Counted from the first letter of the stretch, positions 1 to 10,683 are shown. The stretch is 64,000 bases of DNA from Fimbriiglobus ruber (GCF_002197845.1 NZ_NIDE01000001.1:496001-560000), one strand, 5' to 3'. Translations and numbers: made by a program. The notes: generated by a model not told the origin, from the letters alone.

Positions 1-6
1 GGGGGA

Positions 7-582
7 TCAGTCCTCGCGCTTGGCTTCGGCAATGCTCTTGACCTTCTCGCCGAGAAGGGCCACGTCGAACGGCTTCTTGAAGATGTCGTCGAACCCGTAC
101 TCCTTGAGCTTGTCCGGGTCGGCCTCGTCTTCGCCCGCCAGCCCGATGATCAGGGTGGTGGTGTACGCGTCATTTTTCCGCAGGTTCGCGGTAATTTGGA
201 TCGACTCGGCGCGGCCCAACCCGAGGTCGATGATGATCGTGTCCGGGTGGAAGCTCTGGGCGAGCGTCCCGGCTTCGAACCCGCTGTTCGCGAGCTCGAA
301 CTTGAAATCATCGTTCTCGGGCAGGTACTCTTTGAGCCGGTCGGTGAACAGCTTTTCGGTGCCGATGAGCAGCACCTTGTGCCATTCTTCCTCCTCCAGC
401 TCGCCGAGCGGCATCCCGTGTTCCTTGAGGAACCGGATGAGTTGCTCCCGGGGAATCCGGCGGTCCTGGCTGCCAGGGATGCGGTAGCCTTTGAGCCGTC
501 CGGAATCGAACCACTTGGACACGGTCCGGGGGGCGACCTTACAAATCTTGGCCACCTGTCCAGTGGTGAACACTTTTTTCAT
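7..582 (-). CDS. Excisionase-type HTH fused to atypical receiver domain
   Basis: A 191-residue probable DNA-binding regulator. Residues 1-55 form an excisionase/MerR-like helix-turn-helix (TGQVAKICKVAPRTVSKW). Residues 68-185 look like a response-regulator receiver: Asp119 (IIIDLG) is the expected phosphoacceptor and Lys170 (FKKPFD) the conserved lysine. The acidic pair that normally ends the first strand is replaced by Ile-Gly-Thr-Glu (73-76), and the conserved Thr/Ser region reads GLAG. This suggests a pseudo-receiver that may not be phosphorylated normally. The ATG at 582 is preceded by a weak GGAG. The HTH is at the N-terminus, the reverse of the usual order. No kinase gene is nearby. Targets cannot be inferred. 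Confidence 0.82.
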   Translation of the reverse strand: MKKVFTTGQVAKICKVAPRTVSKWFDSGRLKGYRIPGSQDRRIPREQLIRFLKEHGMPLGELEEEEWHKVLLIGTEKLFTDRLKEYLPENDDFKFELANSGFEAGTLAQSFHPDTIIIDLGLGRAESIQITANLRKNDAYTTTLIIGLAGEDEADPDKLKEYGFDDIFKKPFDVALLGEKVKSIAEAKRED

Positions 583-1377
583 CGGCGGGCACTCCAGTAC
601 GAACTCGCACGACCCCGGTCGGGCGGCGCGCTACGTCCGGCGGACCGGCGGCGCTGTGGGGGTGGGGGCGGCTGGCGGCGGACTCCAGCCACCCCGGTCG
701 GCCGCGTCGGGGCACGGGCCGCGCAAAGCCGGGGGTTTGGGGGTTCGGCAGAGCCGGGGCGAGGGGGCCCGCGGGGCGGCAAGACGGGCAACTTAGAGTG
801 TCCCGTCCTGGGCTTTGGGAAGCCACGGCTCCGACGCAACTTTCATCGGCCGGACCGACCCCGCAGAGTGAATCGTTTCGGCGAATCTGGGGGGTTGGGT
901 CGGTCCGACGTCCACGGGCCTCGTTCCGGCTCGTCTCCGGGGAACCGACCACCGGCAACCCCGAGACATTCGCGAATTCCAGAGCTTTCATCGCCCAATG
1001 CTTTCCACGGTCTTGACGGTGAACGCGCACAACCCCGTCCACCCGCTAGGGTCTGGGGACCGATAGGTTCGGTCGGGCGGGTTGTAACGGCGAGTACCCG
1101 GCCGCGAGCATTGTAACCGGCAGGACAAGGGGCTCCGCCGGCTTTATGCAAGAGCATTTTTGGCGACGGGTCGAATTCATCGGAGTTGATGGGTTGTGGG
1201 GCAACCGCACGCGCCCGACAACGACGACGGGTGATTTTTCGCATCCGGCTGATTCGAATAGCTGTGGCGCGGTCATTCGGAATCGAGTCTTTCAGACTCC
1301 GCTTCCTTCGATGGCACCCGCCCTGCTGGCTGATACTTTAGACCCGTAATCCCGACACGACCCGGAGAACCGAACCC
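583..1377. other. Gene-free gap between divergent genes
   Basis: About 795 bases with no convincing gene. It separates the leftward regulator from the rightward oxidoreductase and should hold both promoters. Positions 600-840 are very G/C-rich and codon-like in several frames, but no frame shows a recognisable domain or a good ribosome site. A short hairpin-capable CCGGC/GCCGG pair lies near 1118-1145. I see no RNA gene or mobile element. Confidence 0.5.
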
Positions 1378-2376
1378 ATGAAAGCGGCGTTCTACGAAAA
1401 GACGGGCGCGCCCGACGTCATCCAATACGGCGACCTCCCGACCCCGGAGCCGGCACCGGGCGAGGTCCGCGTCCGGGTGACGGCGGCAGCCCTCAACCCG
1501 ATCGACGTCTACATCCGGGCCGGCGTCGCGAAGATGAACCTCCCGTTTCCGTTCGTGCCCGGCTGCGACCTGGCCGGGACCGTCGACGCCGTCGGGATCG
1601 GCGTCACCCGGTACAAGCCCGGGGATAAGGTCTGGGGGTCGAACCAGGGCCTCCTCGGGCGGCAGGGGACGTTCGCGGAATTCTGCTGCGCCGCCGAGGA
1701 GTTTCTTTACCCCCTTCCGGACGGGGTGAGCGAACAGGACGCGGCCGCCGCCGCACTGACCGGCATTACCGCGCACCTCGGCTTATTCGGGCGGGCCGAT
1801 TTGAAGGCCGGCGAAACGGTGTTCGTGAACGGGGGTACCGGCGGGGTCGGCTCGATGGTCGTGCAGATGGCGAAAGCGGTCGACGCGAAGGTCATCACCA
1901 CCGTGGGAAGCCCCGAGAAGGCCAAGACGGCTACCGACCTCGGCGCGGTGCGCGTCATCAACTACAAGTCCGAAGACGTGACGGCGGCCATCCAGGACGC
2001 CACGGGCGGGCGGGGCGTCGACGTCTGGTACGAAACGACGCCGCCAGCCGACTTCGACAAGACCGTCGAGTTGATGGCCCCGCGGGGGCGCATCATCGTG
2101 ATGGCCGGTCGCGCGGCGAGGCCGGTATTTCCGAACGGGCCGTTTTACTTGAAGGGCCTGTCGATGTTCGGCTTCGCCATGTTCAACTGCTCGGCGGACG
2201 AACAGCGCCAGTGCGCGGACGAAATGAACTGGTGGCTGGCGGACAAGAAATTGCGGCCCGTGATCGGGAAGGTGATGCCGCTGTCCGAAGCCGCCGCCGC
2301 CCACCGCTTGCAGGAGGAGAACACGACCGGGAAAGCCGGAACCCTGACCGGGAAGATCGTCGTGGTTCCGAAGTAG
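1378..2376 (+). CDS. NADPH:quinone oxidoreductase, zinc-independent MDR family
   Basis: A 332-residue medium-chain dehydrogenase/reductase, expected to be cytosolic and to reduce quinones or enone-type carbonyls with NADPH. The N-terminal GroES-like domain (about 1-120) has the family pattern AALNPIDVYIRAG and the VPGCDLAGTV segment. The Rossmann domain carries the nucleotide loop NGGTGGVGSM at 151-160. The catalytic and structural zinc ligands of alcohol dehydrogenases are absent, which fits the quinone-reductase (QOR) branch. Length is typical. The ATG at 1378 follows a GGAG about ten bases upstream. It appears monocistronic; substrate unknown. Confidence 0.88.
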   Translation: MKAAFYEKTGAPDVIQYGDLPTPEPAPGEVRVRVTAAALNPIDVYIRAGVAKMNLPFPFVPGCDLAGTVDAVGIGVTRYKPGDKVWGSNQGLLGRQGTFAEFCCAAEEFLYPLPDGVSEQDAAAAALTGITAHLGLFGRADLKAGETVFVNGGTGGVGSMVVQMAKAVDAKVITTVGSPEKAKTATDLGAVRVINYKSEDVTAAIQDATGGRGVDVWYETTPPADFDKTVELMAPRGRIIVMAGRAARPVFPNGPFYLKGLSMFGFAMFNCSADEQRQCADEMNWWLADKKLRPVIGKVMPLSEAAAAHRLQEENTTGKAGTLTGKIVVVPK

Positions 2377-2538
2377 ATAGATGCTCGAGCGGAAGACGTG
2401 AGTCCCGTGATTCCGAACGTGCGTCTCAAGATAAAACGGGATTTACGTCCCCGCTCGCAGGCGCCATCGACGACCCATCTTACCCGAACGACCGACACGA
2501 TCAGGTCGGACTAGCGGAACTTCGCCGATCGGGTATAA

Positions 2539-3621
<1,083 letters not shown>

Positions 3622-3701
3622 TGTCCGGGATGCACCGTCGCGGCGAAGGGCGGTTATTTCCCCCCTCGCCGCGGCTGTGTTAACACGGCTCGGAAATCGA
3701 C

Positions 3702-4664
3702 ATGCGCATCCTGATCACCGGCATCACCGGGTTCGTCGGCGGGCATTTGACCGAACTGTTGCGGGCCGAAGGTGGGCACGACGTCCACGGGCTGAGCCGG
3801 CACGGGGTCTGGGGGCTGGCATGCGCCCACCTGAGCGGCGCCGCGACCATGCGGGCGGTCGACCTGCTCGACCGGGACACCATCGCCCGGGTCGTCCGCG
3901 ACGTGCGACCGGACTGGGTCTTCCACCTCGCCGGCTACGCGAACACCGGCAAATCGTTCCGCGAGCCCGACGTATGCTGGGCGGACAACTTGAACGGGAC
4001 GCGGGCCGTCTACGACGCGATCGCCGAGAGTGGCGTCCGCCCGCGGATTCTGTTCGTCTCGACCGGCCTCGTCTACGGCGACCCGGACGGACCGGAGCAG
4101 GCCTTCGACGAATCGGCGGTTCTCAAGCCCGCCAGCCCGTACGCGGCGAGCAAGGCGGCCGCCGACCTGCTCGGGTATCAGTATACCCGCAGCCCAGGTC
4201 TGGATATCGTCCGCGTCCGCCTGTTCAACCAAATCGGCCCCCGACAGCCCGCGGATTACGCAGTCGCCAACTTCGCCCGGCAAATCGCCGCTGCGGAGGC
4301 AGGCAAACAATCGCCCGTGATTGAAACCGGCGACCTGAGTGCCCACCGCGACCTGACCGACGTTCGCGACATGGTGACAGCGTTCCGGGCCTTGATCGAA
4401 CACGGGGCCAAGGGCGAAGTCTACAACGCCGGCCGCGGCCAGACGTGGCGCATCCGCGACGTACTCGACAAACTCGTCGGCCTCGCGCGGGTCCGGGTCG
4501 AGGTGCGCCAGAAGATTGAACCCGGCCGCGCCGCGGACACTGCCATCACCCGCGCGGACACGCGGAAACTCCGCCGCGTGACCGGGTGGGCGCCGCGGTA
4601 CGAACTCGACCGCACTCTGGCGGACACGCTGGACTACTGGCGCGGGGTCGCGGCGCAGGGGTGA
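3702..4664 (+). CDS. rmd: NAD-dependent epimerase/dehydratase, probable GDP-6-deoxy-D-mannose reductase
   Basis: A 320-residue extended short-chain dehydrogenase. It shows the cofactor loop GITGFVGGH (7-15), STGLVYG (120-126) and the Tyr147-x3-Lys151 pair in SPYAASK. The HRDLTDVRDMV segment (215-225) is typical of Rmd-type reductases, which reduce the Gmd product to GDP-D-rhamnose. Its place directly after gmd supports this role. It could instead be another GDP-sugar epimerase/reductase; the exact product cannot be read from sequence. Its stop overlaps the GTG start proposed for the following hydrolase, implying translational coupling. Confidence 0.82.
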   Translation: MRILITGITGFVGGHLTELLRAEGGHDVHGLSRHGVWGLACAHLSGAATMRAVDLLDRDTIARVVRDVRPDWVFHLAGYANTGKSFREPDVCWADNLNGTRAVYDAIAESGVRPRILFVSTGLVYGDPDGPEQAFDESAVLKPASPYAASKAAADLLGYQYTRSPGLDIVRVRLFNQIGPRQPADYAVANFARQIAAAEAGKQSPVIETGDLSAHRDLTDVRDMVTAFRALIEHGAKGEVYNAGRGQTWRIRDVLDKLVGLARVRVEVRQKIEPGRAADTAITRADTRKLRRVTGWAPRYELDRTLADTLDYWRGVAAQG

Positions 4665-5731
4665 GTCTGGTTAGACCGGCGGTTTTCGTGAAGAGGTTTT
4701 GGACCGTGCCATCGGAAAGCCCACGCTGGCGACGACTGTTCGCCTTGATCCGGCGGCGTCCCTGGCGCACGTTGGCAGTGGTGCTGACGGTCAGCTTCCT
4801 CGGTCTCAACCTCCTGGCTTACCAACACGCCCGGGCGATGCTCACTTTTCAAGGCGAGGCGGAACGCACTCCTTCCCCACAATCCCTGACGTTCGGTCAA
4901 AAAGTCAACGTTCTGGCCCGCGGCGTCACGATCCCCCGCCCGAAAAACATGCGGTCGCCCCAGGATTTGGGGCTCGTGTCCGAAACAGTCCGCTATTCGA
5001 CTGCTGACGGATTGAACCTGGAGGGGTGTCTAATCGTTCCGCCGAGACCGCGGGGGACCGTGATACTATTTCATGGCTACACCGCTTCGCGGGCAACTCT
5101 GCTGGAACAGGGGCAATTCTTCCACGAACAGGGGTTCGCCACCCTCCTCGTCGACTTCCGAGGCAGCGGCGGTTCCGACGGGTCCACCACCAGTCTGGGG
5201 TATCACGAGGCCCAGGATGTCGATGCGTCTGTGCGGTACGCTCGTTCGCGGGAACTGCCCGGCCCGCTGATCCTCTACGGGTTTTCGATGGGTGGAACCG
5301 CGATCCTACGGAGTATCGCGGCCCTGGACACGCGCCCGGACGCCGTCATCCTCGAATCGGTCTTCGCCCGGATGCTCGGGGCCGTCAGAAATCGTTTCGA
5401 CCTGATGGGCGTGCCCTCCTTTCCCGCTGCCGAGTTGATGCTTTTCTGGGGCGGCGTGCAGGTCGGATTTTCCGGCTTCGACCACAATCCGGTCGAGTAT
5501 TCGTCAGCGTGCCGTTGCGCGGCCCTGGTGTTGCACGGGGCCGAGGATCGGAACGCGAAGCCAGAGGAAGGGCGGGCGATTTACGAACACCTGACTGGCA
5601 GTAAGGAAATGGTCGTATTCGCCGGAGCCGGTCACACGTCGCTCTACGCGGCCGACCCTAAACAATGGACAACAGTCGTCAGTCAATTTCTAGTAAAGCA
5701 GACGGAGGGCGTTACGCAGCCCGGCCCATGA
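4661..5731 (+). CDS. Membrane-anchored alpha/beta hydrolase
   Basis: A serine hydrolase of the alpha/beta fold, about 356 residues. A single hydrophobic segment (about 37-54) after a basic stretch predicts an inner-membrane anchor with the catalytic domain outside the cytoplasm. Catalytic features are the oxyanion motif HGYTASR, the nucleophile elbow GFSMGG (207-212), an aspartate in HGAEDRN and a histidine in GAGHTSL. The GTG at 4661 overlaps the preceding stop (GTGA); in-frame GTG codons at 4688 and 4706 are alternatives. It lies between nucleotide-sugar genes, so it may act on an acylated envelope compound, but the substrate is unknown. Confidence 0.82.
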   Translation: MSLVRPAVFVKRFWTVPSESPRWRRLFALIRRRPWRTLAVVLTVSFLGLNLLAYQHARAMLTFQGEAERTPSPQSLTFGQKVNVLARGVTIPRPKNMRSPQDLGLVSETVRYSTADGLNLEGCLIVPPRPRGTVILFHGYTASRATLLEQGQFFHEQGFATLLVDFRGSGGSDGSTTSLGYHEAQDVDASVRYARSRELPGPLILYGFSMGGTAILRSIAALDTRPDAVILESVFARMLGAVRNRFDLMGVPSFPAAELMLFWGGVQVGFSGFDHNPVEYSSACRCAALVLHGAEDRNAKPEEGRAIYEHLTGSKEMVVFAGAGHTSLYAADPKQWTTVVSQFLVKQTEGVTQPGP

Positions 5732-5978
5732 CCCGCGATTGAGGCATGGCAACAAATCAGTCGCGCGACCGATCGTCCTCAGACCGCTGCGCCAACTGCA
5801 CAGATCTGGCTGCCGGCCTTGCGTGTCATACGATCGATATTCTCGGAGGTCGGGATCACGTTTCGGGGATCGGAATTGACGGGTGAGTGGCGTTGAAAGC
5901 GACACTGCCGGAAATCGCACTTCCGGTTCCGGTCACCGTTTCCTGACTCCTTCTGTCATCACGCTAAAGGATTGCGCC

Positions 5979-7310
5979 GTGAAAATTGCCGTCGTCGGAA
6001 CCGGGTATGTTGGACTGGTCACGGGAACGTGCCTGGCCGAGAGCGGGAACGACGTGATTTGCGTCGACAACAACGAAAAGAAAGTCCAGACACTGAACGA
6101 GGGCCGCCTGCCAATTTACGAGCCCGGGCTGCTCGAACTCGTCCAGCGGAACCGCAAGGAAGCGCGGCTGTCGTTCACGACCGACCTGCAATCCGCCGTC
6201 CGCCAGTCCCGGCTCACGTTTATCGCCGTCGGCACGCCACAGTCGGACGACGGGGACGCCGACCTGTCCGCCGTCTGGGCGGTCGCGAAGGCGATCGCCC
6301 TCGCGCTGAAGGACGTCCCCCCCGGCCCGCCCGGGTCGCGCGTCGTCGTCGTGAAGAGTACGGTCCCGGTCGGGACGAACGCGCGGGTCGCCCAGATCCT
6401 GGCCGAGAACGGCTGCCCGCACGTGGACGCCGCGAGTAACCCCGAGTTCCTCAAGGAAGGGGCGGCGATCGACGACTTCATGAAGCCGGACCGCGTGGTC
6501 GTCGGCGTCCGCAAGCCCGAGGTCGCGGAAGCCCTGCGCGAGTTGTACACGCCGTTCCTGCGGACCGAGCGGCCGTTCCTGGCCATGACCCCGGAATCGT
6601 CGGAGATGACCAAGTACGTGGCGAACGCGATGCTCGCCACGAAGATCAGCTTCATCAACGAGATGGCCAACCTCTGCGACAAGCTAAGTGCGGACATCAA
6701 CGACGTCCGCCGCGGGATCGGTCACGACCAGCGGATCGGCTTCCAGTTCCTCTTCCCCGGCCCGGGGTACGGCGGGTCGTGCTTCCCGAAGGACATCCGG
6801 GCGATCCTCGGGATGGGCCGGAAAGTCGGCCAGCCGCTCGGAATGATGCAGGCCGTGGACGACGTGAACGAGGCCCAGAAACAGGTTCTCTTTCAAAAAG
6901 TCCGCGCACACTTCGGGGACGACCTGAAGGGCAAGACGGTCGCCGTCTGGGGGCTGGCGTTCAAGCCGCGGACGGACGACGTTCGCGAAGCGCCGGCTCT
7001 GGTCCTGATCGATTCCCTCCTGGCGCACGGGGCGGCCGTCCGCGTTCACGACCCGGAGGCAATGGAGAACGTCCGCGCGACTTATGGCGACAAGCTCATT
7101 TACTGCGACCAGCCTTACGGCACGCTCGAAGGGGCCGACGCGCTGGCGATCGTGACCGAGTGGCAGCACTTCCGCACGCCGGACTTCGAGGTCATGCGGC
7201 GGCTCCTCCGAACGCCGGTCATCTTTGACGGGCGAAATATCTACGACCAGAAGGTGATGGACCAGTTCGGATTCACGTACTACGCGATCGGCCGCGGGAA
7301 GCGGAAGTAG
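5979..7310 (+). CDS. ugd: UDP-glucose 6-dehydrogenase
   Basis: Oxidises UDP-glucose to UDP-glucuronate with two NAD+, feeding uronic acid-containing exopolysaccharides. The 443-residue protein starts at GTG 5979, seven bases after AAAGGA, giving the usual N-terminus VKIAVVGTGYVGLVTG. It has the central TPESSEMTKYVANAML helix, the catalytic cysteine in PGYGGSCFPKDI and the C-terminal GLAFKPRTDDVREAP segment. Length fits UDP-glucose dehydrogenases; the GDP-mannose dehydrogenase branch is less likely from the PGYGGSCFPKD context. A longer in-frame reading from 5883 adds residues with no family match. Confidence 0.95.
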   Translation: MKIAVVGTGYVGLVTGTCLAESGNDVICVDNNEKKVQTLNEGRLPIYEPGLLELVQRNRKEARLSFTTDLQSAVRQSRLTFIAVGTPQSDDGDADLSAVWAVAKAIALALKDVPPGPPGSRVVVVKSTVPVGTNARVAQILAENGCPHVDAASNPEFLKEGAAIDDFMKPDRVVVGVRKPEVAEALRELYTPFLRTERPFLAMTPESSEMTKYVANAMLATKISFINEMANLCDKLSADINDVRRGIGHDQRIGFQFLFPGPGYGGSCFPKDIRAILGMGRKVGQPLGMMQAVDDVNEAQKQVLFQKVRAHFGDDLKGKTVAVWGLAFKPRTDDVREAPALVLIDSLLAHGAAVRVHDPEAMENVRATYGDKLIYCDQPYGTLEGADALAIVTEWQHFRTPDFEVMRRLLRTPVIFDGRNIYDQKVMDQFGFTYYAIGRGKRK

Positions 7311-7455
7311 TTGGGATAAAACAGGGGCGAGCGGGGGACGTGAGTTCCCTGAGGGCAGTCAGCTTCGAGAGAGTGGCTGCCCTTATTCACGAGCCCGATA
7401 GCCGCGTCCTATCAAATTCTTGTTGATCGCGGAGCTTTGCCAGACCTGTTCTGCT

Positions 7456-7605
7456 CAGTCTGAAGGACTGACGGTTCTCAGCCCAGGGCAACGCCCTGGG
7501 CGCTCTGGGCATCGCTGGCACGCCGTCCCCGCGGTCGTCCTCGCCACAGATGACCCAGGGCGTTGCCCTGGGCTGAGAACTACCAGCCTTTCAGGCTGAA
7601 CACTA
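7456..7605. repeat. REP-like inverted pair in intergenic region
   Basis: The 412-base gap 7311-7722 holds no gene but contains two diverged copies of a roughly 45-base unit in opposite orientation. The left copy is about 7456-7500 and the right about 7553-7605. Each unit has a short self-complementary core (CCCAGGGC, CGCCCTGGG-like) next to a stretch resembling CAGCCTGAAAGGCTG. Such paired REP/BIME-like units occur in many planctomycete genomes. The core could fold as a long cruciform or transcript hairpin between convergent genes (ugd on + and the methyltransferase on -), so it may also act as a terminator. Confidence 0.75.
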
Positions 7606-7722
7606 CCAGATCTGTTCCGCCTACCGTGATACTGTCGCCGGATGGGACGTGGATATCGGATTCGAATACCTGGTGACCCACGTCCCCCGCTCGCCCGAAA
7701 CAAGATTTATCCGCTCGTCAAC

Positions 7723-8685
7723 TCACTCCGGCCGCGTCGCGACGGCCATCATACAATCGCAGCTGTTCGTGGCGTAAGTCGCGAGGGCGGCCAACTTCGC
7801 CAGCGGTTTCCACACGAGCGATTTCTGCCACGGCGTCGCGCCCCCTTTTCGCTCGGCCAGCCGCGCGGACGAACGAATCCAATCACTGTGCCGGATCGGG
7901 CGGATGCTCTCGACTAAAAAACCACCGGCCGTCAGCATCGCCCGGAGGGTTTGGGGCGTGAAGTGCGTGAGGTGCCGCGGGAGGTCGAGGCCGAACCACC
8001 GCGGGCCGAACGTGCGGAACGCCCAGCTATCGATGTTCGGGCACGCGACGACGATCTTTCCACCCGGAATCAGCAACCGGAACGCCTCGCGGACGATCGC
8101 CAGCGGTTGGTGAACGTGTTCGATCGAATGCCACATCGTCACGACGTCGAACGACGCCGGGCGGAGATCCGGGTGCGGGAGACTGCCCACCAAGGCCAGC
8201 AAACCGAGTTCTTCTTGAATGTGACGGACCGCACCGACTGCGGCGTCCAACCCCGTGACCGTCCACCCCTGGTCGGCCATCCGCTTCATGTAGCTGCCGC
8301 CGCCGCAGCCGAAATCGAGTAGGCGGCCCTGGCCGACCCAGGGCAGGTCGCCGGTCCGCTCCCGTTGCGTCCGTCCGGTCCACCGCCCCACGAACGACCC
8401 CTTGCCGGCCTGGACCATTTTTCGCGGCCGGCGGTGCGGGCGGTAGTCCTCGGGGTAAAACCGGGCGATGTCGGCCTCGTCCGGCCGCGGGTTGGTGTAT
8501 TTCAGGCCGCATTGACGGCACGAAACGACGGCAAAAACGAGCGCGTCCCCGTTATTCGGATTCGGGTCGGGAGCCTCGAACTGGACTTCCTCGTCCCGGT
8601 GTCCGCAGAGCGGGCAGGGCGTGTCGTCCCATTCGACTTCCGGGCCGGACGTATCGTGGATCGGTTTCGCGACGCGCATCATCAT
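7723..8685 (-). CDS. SAM-dependent methyltransferase with N-terminal zinc-ribbon-like motif
   Basis: A 320-residue class I methyltransferase. The N-terminus has two cysteine pairs (CPLCG at about 24-28 and CRQCGL at about 57-62) that look like a zinc-binding knuckle. The methyltransferase core follows with motif I LDFGCGGGSY, the acidic TGLDAA strand end, WHSIEHVHQP and the IPGGKIVVACPN strand. This architecture is common in sugar- or lipid-modifying methyltransferases of polysaccharide clusters, which fits the nearby gmd, rmd and ugd genes, although it faces the other way. Three consecutive ATGs begin at 8685 after a GGGAAGGG ribosome site. Substrate unknown. Confidence 0.83.
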   Translation of the reverse strand: MMMRVAKPIHDTSGPEVEWDDTPCPLCGHRDEEVQFEAPDPNPNNGDALVFAVVSCRQCGLKYTNPRPDEADIARFYPEDYRPHRRPRKMVQAGKGSFVGRWTGRTQRERTGDLPWVGQGRLLDFGCGGGSYMKRMADQGWTVTGLDAAVGAVRHIQEELGLLALVGSLPHPDLRPASFDVVTMWHSIEHVHQPLAIVREAFRLLIPGGKIVVACPNIDSWAFRTFGPRWFGLDLPRHLTHFTPQTLRAMLTAGGFLVESIRPIRHSDWIRSSARLAERKGGATPWQKSLVWKPLAKLAALATYATNSCDCMMAVATRPE

Positions 8686-8858
8686 CGGCGGCCCTTCCCT
8701 GGCCCGTCAGCATACGAGGTGCGAGACTTTACCCCGTTTCCGCAAATAGCGTCAACACCAGGTGTGAACGCGCCTTCTCATGCCGTCTCACGCCGCCCGT
8801 GGTTGCACTGGCGAGACATTGCGGGCAGGTGTATAGGTCAAAAATCGCCGGCAACAAA

Positions 8859-8949
8859 TTGCGCAAATTTGGAGTGCGGCGCTTTACCGCCGCTTTTGCT
8901 TTTAAAAAACCAAAGCGGCGGTAAAGCGCCGCACTCCAAATTTGCGCAA
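8859..8949. repeat. Perfect 38-bp inverted repeat
   Basis: Left arm 8859-8896 and right arm 8912-8949 are exact reverse complements with a 15-base A/T-rich loop (8897-8911). It lies in the 349-base gap between the divergent methyltransferase and TolC-type genes, so it is not at a normal terminator position. No open reading frame uses it. It looks like a dispersed palindromic element. The rest of the gap (8686-8858 and 8950-9034) shows only the promoter regions. Confidence 0.9.
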
Positions 8950-9034
8950 ACGAACCGCGTACATCGGGTGATGGGTCCACATTCGCGGACTGATCCCGAA
9001 GCTCGGCGCATCTGGCTGGGGTAGGAGGTCGAGA

Positions 9035-10618
9035 ATGCGCGGGGGGGCGGCCGCTATCGCATGGGCTTTTGCGCTCGCGGCCCTGAGCGGGCGGGCCAGC
9101 GGCCAGGGCGCGGCACTGCCCGAAGTGCCGGTGCCCCCGACTCCTCCCTCGGTCTTGCCGGCCCCGGCGACCCTACTCGCGGGCCAGTCGCCGTTGCCGC
9201 CGACGGCGGTGGCCCAGATCCCGGGCGAGCGCGTACTCCCCATCAACCTGGCGACGGCCCTTCACCTCGCCGGTGCCAAGCCACTCGACGTGCAAATCGC
9301 CGGCCGACAGGTCGAACTCGCCGCCCGCCAACTCGACCGCGCGAAGTTGCTCTGGGTGCCGAACCTCGTCGTCGGCACGGACTACTTTTATCACGACGGT
9401 AGCCAACAGAGCTTTACCGGGGACGTGGTCCAATCGAGCCGCGGGGCGCTCGCGGCCGGGGTCGGCCCGAATATCGTTTTCAACGTGAGCGACGCGATCT
9501 ACGCCCCGCTCGCCGCGCGCCAGGATTTCCAGGCCCGGCAAGCGGCACTCCGGGCCGTGGCGAACGACACCGCACTCGCCGTCGCCGAGGTTTATTTCGC
9601 GCTCCAGCAAGCCCGCGGCGAACTGGCCGGCGCCGTCCTGGCGACGCGCAAGGCCCAGGAAGTATCGCGGCGAGCTACCAGTCTGGCCGAGGGGCTCGCG
9701 CCGCCGCTCGAAGCGACCCGCGCGCGGGTCGAATTGGCTCGCCGCCAGCAGGCGGAAGCGACAGCCCGGGAGCGTTGGCGGACTACCAGCGCGGAACTCA
9801 CCCGCATCCTCCGGCTCGATTCCGCCGCCCTCCTCGAACCAGTCGAGCCGCCGTTCTTGCCGATCACGGTCGTTCAGGAAAACGCGACCGTCGACGTGCT
9901 GATTCCCCTCGCCCTCTCGACGCGGCCCGAACTGGCGGCACAACAAGCCGTCGTCCGGGCCACGCTAGCTCGATTGAAACAAGAAAAGTTACGGCCGCTC
10001 GTCCCGAGCCTGGCGCTCCGGAGTGTATCGACGAACCCGAGCGGGTCGATCGGCTACGGTGCGTTCGCGGGCGGATCAGGCAATCAGCTATCGACTGCGG
10101 TCGGACGGTTCGACATGGATGTACAGGTGTTGTGGGAGTTTCAGGCTCTCGGGTTTGGGAACCGCGTCCGCGCGGGCGAGCGGCGCGTCGAACACGAGGC
10201 CGCGACGCTCGAACTGTTTCGTACCCAGGACCGAATTGCCGCCGAGGTGGTGACAGCCCACGCCCAGGCAAAGTCCGCGGCCGAGCGGTTGGCCCTTTCC
10301 GAGCCAGCCTTAAAAGACGCCGTCGATCTCGTGGATAAAAGTCTCGAAGGGCTCGGCCAGACCCGCCGCGCGGGTGATTTCTTGACCCTCGTCGTTCGCC
10401 CGCAGGAAGTCGTCGCCGCGGTTCAGGCTCTGGGTCAAGCGAACACAGACTTCCACGCCGCTGTCGGTGATTATAATCGTGCCCAGTTTCGCCTCTACCG
10501 GGCTCTCGGCCACCCGGCGCAATATCTCGCCAGCTCGCTCCCGTCTCCGCCAGCCGCCACACCTCCGGCCGCCACACTGCCAGCCGCGAGCGCGCCGCAG
10601 CCGGGCGTTGGCCGGTAA
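9035..10618 (+). CDS. Outer-membrane efflux protein, TolC family
   Basis: A 527-residue outer-membrane channel component. An N-terminal signal peptide (about 1-24, ending ASGQG) is followed by a proline-rich linker (PPTPPSV) and two OEP repeats rich in long alanine/glutamine helices (for example LPINLATALHLAGAKPLDVQ). Such proteins form trimeric barrels with periplasmic tunnels for efflux pumps or type I secretion. No membrane-fusion or pump gene lies beside it, so its partner must be elsewhere. The ATG at 9035 follows a clear GGAGGT. The C-terminus ends in a Pro/Ala-rich tail. Confidence 0.88.
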   Translation: MRGGAAAIAWAFALAALSGRASGQGAALPEVPVPPTPPSVLPAPATLLAGQSPLPPTAVAQIPGERVLPINLATALHLAGAKPLDVQIAGRQVELAARQLDRAKLLWVPNLVVGTDYFYHDGSQQSFTGDVVQSSRGALAAGVGPNIVFNVSDAIYAPLAARQDFQARQAALRAVANDTALAVAEVYFALQQARGELAGAVLATRKAQEVSRRATSLAEGLAPPLEATRARVELARRQQAEATARERWRTTSAELTRILRLDSAALLEPVEPPFLPITVVQENATVDVLIPLALSTRPELAAQQAVVRATLARLKQEKLRPLVPSLALRSVSTNPSGSIGYGAFAGGSGNQLSTAVGRFDMDVQVLWEFQALGFGNRVRAGERRVEHEAATLELFRTQDRIAAEVVTAHAQAKSAAERLALSEPALKDAVDLVDKSLEGLGQTRRAGDFLTLVVRPQEVVAAVQALGQANTDFHAAVGDYNRAQFRLYRALGHPAQYLASSLPSPPAATPPAATLPAASAPQPGVGR

Positions 10619-10683
10619 TGCAAGGCGTGTGAAATTTTTGTCGAATCTGGCAAAAATCCGCGCAATATCTGGCCGTTCCCGTG

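Noticed and set aside
1146-1349. 67-residue + strand frame before the oxidoreductase
   Set aside because: No ribosome site, domain or codon signal; treated as part of the gap.
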